Below, in pieces: positions 22,216 through 28,328 of a stretch of 34,684 nt of DNA (position 1 is its first letter; each line of letters opens with the position of its first letter). A model generated the notes under the pieces. That model saw only the letters and a program-made list of their open reading frames with translations, had not been told where the DNA came from and made no database searches. The stretch lies in IMG/VR virus record IMGVR_UViG_3300047547_000372, positions 1 to 34,684 of that record. One strand, 5' to 3'. This stretch comes from a virus. Made by a program: the position numbers and the translations under genes.

Positions 22216-24205
22216 CAAGGGCACACAGATAATCAGATTTAATTTTAGCGATGATAAGTTGCCTGTGTTTGTTGAGGAAAAAAGCAAGGATCTTGTGCGC
22301 TTTGGTTCGGACAATAACTATCCTGCAAAACTCATTGACTATTTTAACAACTCCACCTTTCACGGGGCCATTGTAGCCCGTAAGGCTGACTTTATTGCCG
22401 GTGCCGGCATTGAATACAACGAGGATTTGCCACCTGCAGAAAAGGCAATTGTGGAAAGGTACATCAAAAGGCCAAACAATTTCATGAACTTGGCTACCTT
22501 AATCCATAGAGATGCACTGCACCTTTGTTTGTTTGGGGCCATTCCCCATCAGGTTGCATGGCAGACAAGCGGTAAAGGTTTTGATGTGTACTTTGTGCCT
22601 TACGAGAAACTTCGCACCAACAAAGACCTGAGTAAGATTTACTTTAAGGATGACTGGACAAAGGACCTAAGCAAAACCGGAACAGCATACGATGCATTTA
22701 ACCCGGAGTTGAGAACCGGGATCCAAATTAATTATTTCCGCATGTTCCGCCCTGGTATGGACACCTATCCATTGCCGGACTATATCAATACCATTAAGAG
22801 CATTGCGGTAGATACCAAAATAAGCACCTTCCACAACAGCAATTTGGACAACGGCTTTGCAGCCGGCACCATGATTGAGATTGTAACAGGGCCAATTACC
22901 GACACAGATACCAAAGACAAGATTGAGAATAAGCTTAAAAAGAAAGTTGGAGGTGCTGAAAATGGTGGCAGCATACTGCTCAACTTTATTGAATCCGACA
23001 ACCAAAAGAGCAATGTGGTGCAGCTTACCGGCAACGATTTGGATAAGCGCTTTCAGCAATTGTATGACCAAGCCCGTGATGCCATCTTTAGCGGCCACGG
23101 CGTAACCAGCCCCACACTTTTTGGAATAGCTACTCCCGGAGCATTGGGCCAGCGTGCTGAGATGCTGGATGCATATGAGTTGTTTTATGCCACTTATGTG
23201 GAAATGAGGCAGCGGGTAATTGAGGAAGTGCATAATGGTTATCTCAAGGCCATGGGTGTAAGTGATCCAGGGTTGAAGATTAAGAAAAGCCAGCCAATTG
23301 GATTGGATGTGGTTACCATGATTGAAAAGGGATTTATTACCAAAGAAGCTGCTGCACAACGCATGGGTGTTTCACTGGATGAAATGCCACAGGAAGTGCA
23401 GGCCACCGAAACCCAGCGCACCATTGAAGCCATCAACACCCTTTCTCCACTTGTGGCCAATAATGTACTGGCAAAAATGACGGACAACGAGATCCGTGCA
23501 CTTGCAGGATTACCGGCCATTGATGGAGGGGATAAAATCAACGGAGCAAGTGTACCACAGCCCGTTACTTTCTCTGCCATACCTGACGACTATGAACCGC
23601 CTGCAGATGCGGACAAATGGAAGGATGAAGACTGTGAACTCTTTGCCCAATTTGGTGAGGTGGCAGACGATTACGAGGTATTGGTGGAGCTCCAGCATGA
23701 TTGGTTGGATGAGAAACACTCATTCACCTTTGCGGACATTGGAGATATTGAAGCCAAGATACTGGACCTTATTGCTAAAAATGAGAAGATTGATGTTACC
23801 CAGCTTGCCGATGTGGCAAAGTTGAATATTGACGATGTGATCAGTATTGTAGGCAAACTGGCAGATAAGGGTCTTTTGAAAACTGCCAACTCAGGCGGAG
23901 GTGCTTTGATTATTACCCCGGATGGAACACTGGCTGTAAAGGATTACGGCAAAGAGTTCCGGCAGGTGTATGTGAAGTGGAAGTACAACGGCCCACAGGA
24001 TGACAGGAACAGGCCGTTTTGCTCTGAGATGTTGAAGATGAACCGCATTTACAGCCGTGCAGAAATTGACAAACTGAGCACCATGCTTGGTTACGATGTT
24101 TGGAAGCGCAGGGGTGGGTGGTATCATGTACCAGGAACCGAGGTAAACCTGCCGTATTGCAGGCACACATGGACACAGCAAGTTGTACGTAAAAAAATAG
24201 GATAA
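22175..24205 (+). CDS. Portal protein with C-terminal minor-head-like extension
   Basis: From ATG 22175 the product has 676 residues. TTG 22208 is an alternative that would cut the overlap with the upstream gene from 41 to 8 bases. Residues 1-440 are the portal: SDNNYPAKLIDYFNNS, FHGAIVARKADFIAGAG, and GHGVTSPTLFGIA in the channel region. Residues 460-570 contain an acidic helix bundle with winged-helix-like sequence (VTQLADVAKLNIDDVISIVG). The last 75 residues (DDRNRPFCSEMLKMNRIYS, then GGWYHVPGT and LPYCRHTW) match the MuF-like C-terminal region of Bacteroidetes phages. Normal portals are about 450-500 residues, so this is a fusion. No separate MuF gene is present. Confidence 0.8.
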   Translation: MQSQTPLGHTVLNNKGTQIIRFNFSDDKLPVFVEEKSKDLVRFGSDNNYPAKLIDYFNNSTFHGAIVARKADFIAGAGIEYNEDLPPAEKAIVERYIKRPNNFMNLATLIHRDALHLCLFGAIPHQVAWQTSGKGFDVYFVPYEKLRTNKDLSKIYFKDDWTKDLSKTGTAYDAFNPELRTGIQINYFRMFRPGMDTYPLPDYINTIKSIAVDTKISTFHNSNLDNGFAAGTMIEIVTGPITDTDTKDKIENKLKKKVGGAENGGSILLNFIESDNQKSNVVQLTGNDLDKRFQQLYDQARDAIFSGHGVTSPTLFGIATPGALGQRAEMLDAYELFYATYVEMRQRVIEEVHNGYLKAMGVSDPGLKIKKSQPIGLDVVTMIEKGFITKEAAAQRMGVSLDEMPQEVQATETQRTIEAINTLSPLVANNVLAKMTDNEIRALAGLPAIDGGDKINGASVPQPVTFSAIPDDYEPPADADKWKDEDCELFAQFGEVADDYEVLVELQHDWLDEKHSFTFADIGDIEAKILDLIAKNEKIDVTQLADVAKLNIDDVISIVGKLADKGLLKTANSGGGALIITPDGTLAVKDYGKEFRQVYVKWKYNGPQDDRNRPFCSEMLKMNRIYSRAEIDKLSTMLGYDVWKRRGGWYHVPGTEVNLPYCRHTWTQQVVRKKIG

Positions 24206-24762
24206 TGGCAGAGCAAAAATTATTGATAGATGTTGATTACCTGAAAAGCCGCAGGCGGGAAATCAACGAAAATGTAACCAACGGAGCATTTGAAACCGCT
24301 ATCCGCATAGCGCAGGATTTGGATGTTTACCCACTTATTGGATCCGGCTTGTATGCTCAGTTAATTTCTCAGGTAGAAAATGACAACTTGAGTACATTGA
24401 ACACAACCTTGCTGGACGATTACATTGCACCGGCACTGGCGGAGTATGCATATGCCAGGGGTTTGATTGGCAACCACTTTAAAATTACCCAAAAAGGGGT
24501 GCAGGTGCGGTCCTCTGACTTTAGCGAAGCCACAGAAATGGCAAACCTAAAGCAGCTGATTGCCGATGCGCAGAATGTGGCCAACCAATACGGGCAGCGG
24601 TTAATCAATTACCTGTGCGACAACAGCCAGTCATACCCATTGTACACGGCACCGGGCACAGGGCAGTCTGCACAGTACCCAAGTGGTAGCGCCATCAATT
24701 CTGCAGGTGGTATATGGCTTGGCAATTCACCCTCTTATCCGCCACTTACCATCAATGACTAA
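24205..24762 (+). CDS. Head-tail connector protein (DUF6712-like)
   Basis: The product has 185 residues. It starts one base within the portal stop (TAATG). The helical blocks IRIAQDLDVYPLIGSGLYAQL, YIAPALAEYAYARGLIGNHF and VANQYGQRLINYLCDNS fit the Bacteroidetes head-tail connector family that follows the portal. It would form the ring below the portal. The C-terminal 40 residues are Gly/Ser/Pro-rich and probably disordered. Confidence 0.65.
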   Translation: MAEQKLLIDVDYLKSRRREINENVTNGAFETAIRIAQDLDVYPLIGSGLYAQLISQVENDNLSTLNTTLLDDYIAPALAEYAYARGLIGNHFKITQKGVQVRSSDFSEATEMANLKQLIADAQNVANQYGQRLINYLCDNSQSYPLYTAPGTGQSAQYPSGSAINSAGGIWLGNSPSYPPLTIND

Positions 24763-24880
24763 AAAGCCTGTTCCTGCCAAGGTGCGCAAGGAGAGAGAGG
24801 TGATATTAAAACTACAGCAATTTATACAATCCAATGACCCCAAACCCAATAACAGTAAAGTACCTGAAAGAAAGGATTGA
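24755..24880 (+). CDS. Small basic protein, 41 residues, overlapping
   Basis: The product starts MTKKPVPAKVRKEREVILKL and ends NNSKVPERKD. It starts within the connector gene (8-base overlap) and its end overlaps the next gene by 47 bases in another frame. It is highly basic. The 77-base space between connector stop and the next ATG would otherwise be empty, which supports it, but the long overlap makes it uncertain. Confidence 0.4.
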   Translation: MTKKPVPAKVRKEREVILKLQQFIQSNDPKPNNSKVPERKD

Positions 24881-25301
24881 GGCGGCTGTAACAGCTCACC
24901 CTTGGTTTAACTCCTCTGTTGTGGGAGAGGCATACGACTTTGATGAGAATGTGCCATCGTTTCCAACACTGTGGATTGTACCAAACCAACTATCCCCACA
25001 ACCACAGGACCGCATTACTGAAATATCCTTTTACATATCTGCCATTGACAGGGTGGACGACACTACTGCAGAGGTAGATGTACTGAGTGCATGCGGCACG
25101 GCCCTGCATGACATTTGGAATACGCTAATGGCATCACTGCGCACCGGAGGAGATAACCAGGGCGAGATGTGGAGGCTGGCAAAAATGGAGGGCAAAGATA
25201 AAATCATTGACAGCCTGAGTGATCATGTTGTTAATGGATGGATGGTTGAGCTATTCTTTCATATACCATTCGAACAAGGAACCTGTAATATACCATCATG
25301 A
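24834..25301 (+). CDS. Neck or tail-terminator-like protein
   Basis: The product has 155 residues. It opens with a helix (ITVKYLKERIEAAVTAHPWF) and has strands in FPTLWIVPNQL and ISFYISAIDRVDD, then helix EVDVLSACGTALHDIWNTL. The alpha/beta layout and position after the connector resemble head-closure or tail-terminator proteins (gpU-like) of siphoviruses. The four-base overlap with the next gene (ATGA) places it in the head-to-lysis operon. Assignment rests mainly on context. Confidence 0.5.
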   Translation: MTPNPITVKYLKERIEAAVTAHPWFNSSVVGEAYDFDENVPSFPTLWIVPNQLSPQPQDRITEISFYISAIDRVDDTTAEVDVLSACGTALHDIWNTLMASLRTGGDNQGEMWRLAKMEGKDKIIDSLSDHVVNGWMVELFFHIPFEQGTCNIPS

Positions 25302-25516
25302 CCGTTTCAGACAGAATAAATAAGAAAATGAACTCTCATTACAAGGGGCAGAATGCCCGTGTAATTGGTGATTTGGCATTGGTTTTAATACCTGTGCTGG
25401 AAGCTGTAGTGTCTAATGCCCCAAACATAGGTGATGAAGGTAAGTATTGGTTGAGTTCATTGCTTACAACATCACTGGTTCTGTGCAAGTTCATCACCAA
25501 ACTATGGCAAGAGTAA
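25298..25516 (+). CDS. Small membrane protein, possible holin/antiholin
   Basis: The product has 72 residues, with a basic N-terminus (VSDRINKKMNSHYKG) and hydrophobic spans at about 22-38 (VIGDLALVLIPVLEAVV) and 50-66 (YWLSSLLTTSLVLCKFI). It overlaps the spanin gene by 13 bases. Two spans and direct coupling with lysis genes suggest a class II holin or an antiholin partner to the protein at 12222. No family signature was recognised. Confidence 0.5.
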   Translation: MTVSDRINKKMNSHYKGQNARVIGDLALVLIPVLEAVVSNAPNIGDEGKYWLSSLLTTSLVLCKFITKLWQE

Positions 25517-25953
25517 TTTGGTTGGTGTTATTACTGGCAAGTTGCAGCCCACAGAAAAGGCTTGCAAGGCTGCTGGATAAGCACCCAAATTTGACAGATT
25601 CAGTTTGGACAGAAATTGTCCTAAATAAAACCATTACCGAAATTGACACCTTCACCTTGCCGGGTGATACCGTTTCAGTTCCATACGAGGTATTGAAGCG
25701 CGATACAGTGTTTAAAGTTGGCAGGGTAACACTTAGTTCATCTGGTGGAAAGATAAGCGCATACACGAAGCCTGATACTTTTATTCAAAGAGATACAATA
25801 CGATTCAAAGAAGTGGTCCGACTTCCCACAAAAGTTATTGTTCGACCTTGGAAATTGTGGCAATCCATAGTATTTTGGTTGCCTATATTTTTACTGGGAT
25901 TTATCCTTTACAAACGTGCCCAATTACTTAGACGAAAACGCCCTTTACATTGA
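25504..25953 (+). CDS. Candidate unimolecular spanin (lipoprotein with C-terminal TM)
   Basis: From ATG 25504 the product has 149 residues. It begins with a lipoprotein signal (MARVIWLVLLLASC), the lipobox being LASC at 11-14 with C14 as the lipid site. The periplasmic part (about 15-115) is beta-rich (FTLPGDTVSVPYEVLKRDTV, GRVTLSSSGGKISAY). A C-terminal hydrophobic helix (QSIVFWLPIFLLGFILY, about 120-136) ends with a basic tail (LLRRKRPLH). Outer-membrane anchor plus inner-membrane span in one chain is the definition of a u-spanin, as in T1 gp11. It would fuse the two membranes in the last lysis step. Alternative: unrelated envelope lipoprotein. Confidence 0.7.
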   Translation: MARVIWLVLLLASCSPQKRLARLLDKHPNLTDSVWTEIVLNKTITEIDTFTLPGDTVSVPYEVLKRDTVFKVGRVTLSSSGGKISAYTKPDTFIQRDTIRFKEVVRLPTKVIVRPWKLWQSIVFWLPIFLLGFILYKRAQLLRRKRPLH

Positions 25954-26179
25954 AGTTTTGACCCATGTGGGTGAAACGGATTGGCGGAGTATGGGTATTG
26001 CACCACCAGAGGATTGTGTGGAGCAGATGGTTGTGCCGTTTAAAAACATCATGTACATAGTAACCGAGAATAATTACACCAAGATTAAATTGAATGATGG
26101 AACGGTATGGTTGAGCACCATTGATGTTGATACTGCTTTTACAGGTTTGGTGGCATACCTAAAAAGAAACCCACTGTAA
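25916..26179 (+). CDS. Hypothetical protein, 87 residues
   Basis: GTG 25916 is the only convenient start and overlaps the spanin gene by 38 bases. The product (MPNYLDENALYIEVLTHVGE, then KNIMYIVTENNYTKIKLNDG and TVWLSTIDVD) is a small beta-rich protein; the second half vaguely resembles a LytTR-type DNA-binding sheet, but the match is too weak to name. It sits between spanin and endolysin, so a role in lysis timing is possible. Confidence 0.5.
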   Translation: MPNYLDENALYIEVLTHVGETDWRSMGIAPPEDCVEQMVVPFKNIMYIVTENNYTKIKLNDGTVWLSTIDVDTAFTGLVAYLKRNPL

Positions 26180-26196
26180 TGGCTATTCATAGCCAT
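26179..26196 (+). promoter_or_regulatory. Start-associated element as 18-base near-palindrome
   Basis: ATGGCTATTCATAGCCAT spans the endolysin start: arms ATGGCTAT and ATAGCCAT match perfectly around TC. The second arm ends in the first two bases of ATG 26195, so an mRNA hairpin would hide the start codon. Confidence 0.7.
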
Positions 26197-26686
26197 GTCA
26201 GATTTAATAACTATTCAACGTATTGCATTGCTTCACCCTAAACTCAGAGAGGAAGCATTGTCAATTTATGAGGAGATTTGTGAGGCATTAACAGGCCGTG
26301 CGATTTGCCGGTTCAGCTACACACTGAGAACCTTTGCAGAACAAGATGCGCTGTATGCCATAGGCAGGACCGTAGGAGGCCGCAAAGTAACCAACGCCAA
26401 AGGCGGCCAGAGTTACCACAATTACGGGCTTGCCGTGGATATTGTGTTGCTGGTGGATAAAGACAAAAATGGATCCTTTGAAACCGCCAGCTGGGAAACC
26501 AATGTTGATATGGATGGAGATGGTAAAGCGGACTGGATGGAAGTGGTGGCAATCTTTAAAAGACACGGCTGGGAGTGGGGTGGTGACTGGAAGTTTACCG
26601 ACAAACCGCACTTCCAAAAGACCCTTGGTTTCAGCATTGTGCAACTTGCCAGCATGCCAAGGCCAAACGGATACCCGGTATTGTAA
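26195..26686 (+). CDS. M15 family endolysin (peptidoglycan peptidase)
   Basis: The product has 163 residues. SYHNYGLAVDIV (74-84 region) gives metal ligands H75 and D82, and KPHFQ supplies H139, the triad of M15C peptidases such as CwlK and T5 endolysin. It should cut L-Ala-D-Glu or related peptide bonds in the cell wall. Between the metal motifs lie two calcium-type loops: DKDKNG at 88-93 and DMDGDG at 105-110. T5 endolysin is known to be activated by calcium through a loop in this region. There is no signal peptide, so release should depend on the holin. A terminator follows 130 bases later. Confidence 0.85.
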   Translation: MSDLITIQRIALLHPKLREEALSIYEEICEALTGRAICRFSYTLRTFAEQDALYAIGRTVGGRKVTNAKGGQSYHNYGLAVDIVLLVDKDKNGSFETASWETNVDMDGDGKADWMEVVAIFKRHGWEWGGDWKFTDKPHFQKTLGFSIVQLASMPRPNGYPVL

Positions 26687-26687
26687 C

Positions 26688-26708
26688 CGTACCCCCTTAC
26701 AGTACCCC
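26688..26708 (+). repeat. Integrase arm-site-like repeat, copy 1
   Basis: Two GTACCCC heptamers (26689 and 26702) lie 13 bases apart, separated by (C)TTACA. The 21-base unit recurs at 26884 with one mismatch, 196 bases away, in the same orientation. Confidence 0.7.
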
Positions 26709-26816
26709 AAAATCACGGGCACATGCGCAATGCCAAGTGGGTATTGGATTCCGGCACAAAAGCGTTAATCCGGTTCCGACCTCTAAAACAAATAACAGCT
26801 AACAACTGAAAACGAG

Positions 26817-26842
26817 AAACCCCGTATTTGCAGGGGTTTTTT
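26817..26842 (+). terminator. Intrinsic terminator after lysis genes
   Basis: AAACCCC (26817-26823) pairs with GGGGTTT (26833-26839) around a nine-base loop and runs into six T residues (26837-26842). It closes the late operon before the integrase. Confidence 0.85.
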
Positions 26843-26843
26843 A

Positions 26844-26873
26844 TTTGTCCTTGTTTGTGGTTGTGTGTGTTTG
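26844..26873 (+). promoter_or_regulatory. Weak candidate integrase promoter
   Basis: TTTG (26844-26847) is followed after 18 bases by TGTGTTTG (26866-26873), one mismatch to TAnnTTTG. The second arm-type repeat begins just downstream at 26884, so integrase binding could repress its own transcription. Confidence 0.3.
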
Positions 26874-26883
26874 TCCTTTAATT

Positions 26884-26904
26884 CGTACCCCATTACAGTA
26901 CCCC
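26884..26904 (+). repeat. Integrase arm-site-like repeat, copy 2
   Basis: The unit repeats copy 1 with a single C-to-A change; its GTACCCC heptamers start at 26885 and 26898, again 13 bases apart. The repeat ends four bases before the integrase ATG. Confidence 0.7.
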
Positions 26905-26908
26905 TTCT

Positions 26909-28081
26909 ATGTTTTCTCTTTACTTAAAGGACCCAAAAAGCAGCAGAACAACGGCCATCAGGTTGCGGGTTTATTTAAAGGGGAAGCCACACCATTACTC
27001 CACCGGAGAAAGCATTTACCCCGATGCGTGGGATACTGTGGAGCAGCGATGCAAAACAGGGGTAAAGTTTCCCATGGCACAGAATACCAATTTACGGCTT
27101 GGCAGAATAATACAGGCAGCAGGGTTGGTGAAATCCCGGTTTGATACCGATGGAGTAAAGCCAACATGGCCACAGTTTAAAGCGGCACTGGATATTGCAC
27201 TGGATAGGGGTACGGACGAGGGTATTGGTTTTTGGACGTATGTAGATAGGCTAATGCATAACCTTGCTGCCAGCAGGCCGGAACTTACAAAGGGATTGAC
27301 CCGCAATTCCATACTTACATCATACCGGCAGACATACAATTTGCTGCGATCCTTTGAGGCCACATTTAAGAAGTTGGAGTGGGAAACATTTGATGGAAGT
27401 TTTTATGTGAGGTTTGTGGATTACTGCCAGCGCAAAAGGGGGTACGGTGTAAACAATACCGGCAAACACATTAAGACCTTAAAGACCTGGTTGAATGCCG
27501 GGCTGTTGGATGGGGTAAATACAGGTCTGTATTTTAAGCGGTACAAGGTTTTATCCGAAAGAACAGCAGAGGTGTATTTGACCCGGGCTGAAATTGATGG
27601 ATTGATTGGGTTGGATTTGCACGGACAGGCGGCATTGATTAGGGATATATTTGTTTTTGCATGCTATACCGGACTCAGGTATGTTGATTATACCTCAGTT
27701 AAAAAAAGCGCCATCCATGACGGGAATTTGTACCTGCACCAGAGTAAGACAGGAAGCCCTGTAATTATACCACTGAGGCCAGAGTGTTTGAACGTACTGA
27801 ACCGGTACGGAGGGGAGCTGCCAAAGCCACCCGAAAACCAAACCATGAACAAGGTGTTGAAGGAGTTGGCCTTTTTGTCAGGAATTGACAAGTCAAAAGC
27901 TGACAAGGTTAAAACCCATACAGCACGGAGGAGTTTTGCCACCAATCTGTATTTGGAAAACTTCCCATCCCACGACATAATGAAGATAACCGGGCACAAG
28001 AGTGAAAAAAGTTTTCTGCTTTACATTCGCATGGCTCCGGCAGAGGCGGCCAGACGACTGAGTGAGCACTGGAAACTGTAA
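26909..28081 (+). CDS. int: Tyrosine integrase
   Basis: The protein has 390 residues. Residues 1-60 form the N-terminal arm-binding domain (SLYLKDPKSSRTTAIRLRVY), about 105-215 the SAM-like core-binding domain, and 220-390 the catalytic domain. All catalytic residues are visible: R257 (YTGLRY), K280 (QSKTG), H337 and R340 (HTARRS), H363 (TGHK) and the nucleophile Y372 (LLYIRM). This is the common Bacteroidetes phage/element type. It inserts and, with a directionality factor, excises the prophage. The HTH protein at 32215 is a possible partner. It directly follows the arm-type repeats. Confidence 0.93.
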   Translation: MFSLYLKDPKSSRTTAIRLRVYLKGKPHHYSTGESIYPDAWDTVEQRCKTGVKFPMAQNTNLRLGRIIQAAGLVKSRFDTDGVKPTWPQFKAALDIALDRGTDEGIGFWTYVDRLMHNLAASRPELTKGLTRNSILTSYRQTYNLLRSFEATFKKLEWETFDGSFYVRFVDYCQRKRGYGVNNTGKHIKTLKTWLNAGLLDGVNTGLYFKRYKVLSERTAEVYLTRAEIDGLIGLDLHGQAALIRDIFVFACYTGLRYVDYTSVKKSAIHDGNLYLHQSKTGSPVIIPLRPECLNVLNRYGGELPKPPENQTMNKVLKELAFLSGIDKSKADKVKTHTARRSFATNLYLENFPSHDIMKITGHKSEKSFLLYIRMAPAEAARRLSEHWKL

Positions 28082-28097
28082 ATATATTTATATAATA

Positions 28098-28129
28098 TTT
28101 GTTTTTTATTTCTTTTTGCAGTAGGTTTG
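28098..28129 (+). promoter_or_regulatory. Bacteroidota-type promoter of the methyltransferase operon
   Basis: TTTG (28098-28101) and TAGGTTTG (28122-28129) are separated by 20 bases, a full match to TTTG/TAnnTTTG. The spacer carries the shared tract TTTTTTATTTCTTTTTG. ATG 28134 lies only four bases after the -7 box, so the mRNA should be leaderless or nearly so. Confidence 0.75.
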
Positions 28130-28133
28130 TGGC

Positions 28134-28328
28134 ATGAGTATCACAGACCTAAACCCACCAATATCCGCTGAGGATTGGACATCCAAACATTATGTAGAAG
28201 TATTTGGACACTTCACCCCTGTGGAGAAAACAGCCATCCACATCATGATGAATGCGTATGTTCAGGAATGCCTGCGGCTTGAAGCTGCCAGTGGTATAGT
28301 TGAACCCGTTGAGAAGGAGATGGATTGA
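28134..28328 (+). CDS. Hypothetical protein before methyltransferase, 64 residues
   Basis: The product (MSITDLNPPISAEDWTSKHY, then FTPVEKTAIHIMMNAYVQEC and an acidic tail) is acidic and helical. It is first in the operon under a strong host-type promoter. Its TGA overlaps the methyltransferase ATG by one base. No family is recognised; small helical genes in such positions can be anti-restriction or regulatory, but nothing here proves it. Confidence 0.6.
   Translation: MSITDLNPPISAEDWTSKHYVEVFGHFTPVEKTAIHIMMNAYVQECLRLEAASGIVEPVEKEMD

Larger units (their letters stand above)
26709..26883. other. Putative attP region between arm-type repeats
   Basis: This non-coding stretch lies between the two 21-base repeats and just before the integrase gene, the place where attP is expected. 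It contains a short inverted repeat (GGATT...AATCC around 26746-26771) and the terminator at 26817-26842. No tRNA 3' end could be recognised, so the crossover core is not identified. Confidence 0.45.

Noticed and set aside
26740-26790. tRNA-like 3' half (GGTTCCGACC) as attachment core
   Set aside because: No acceptor, D-arm or anticodon stem could be built, and the T-loop pairing is only two bases.
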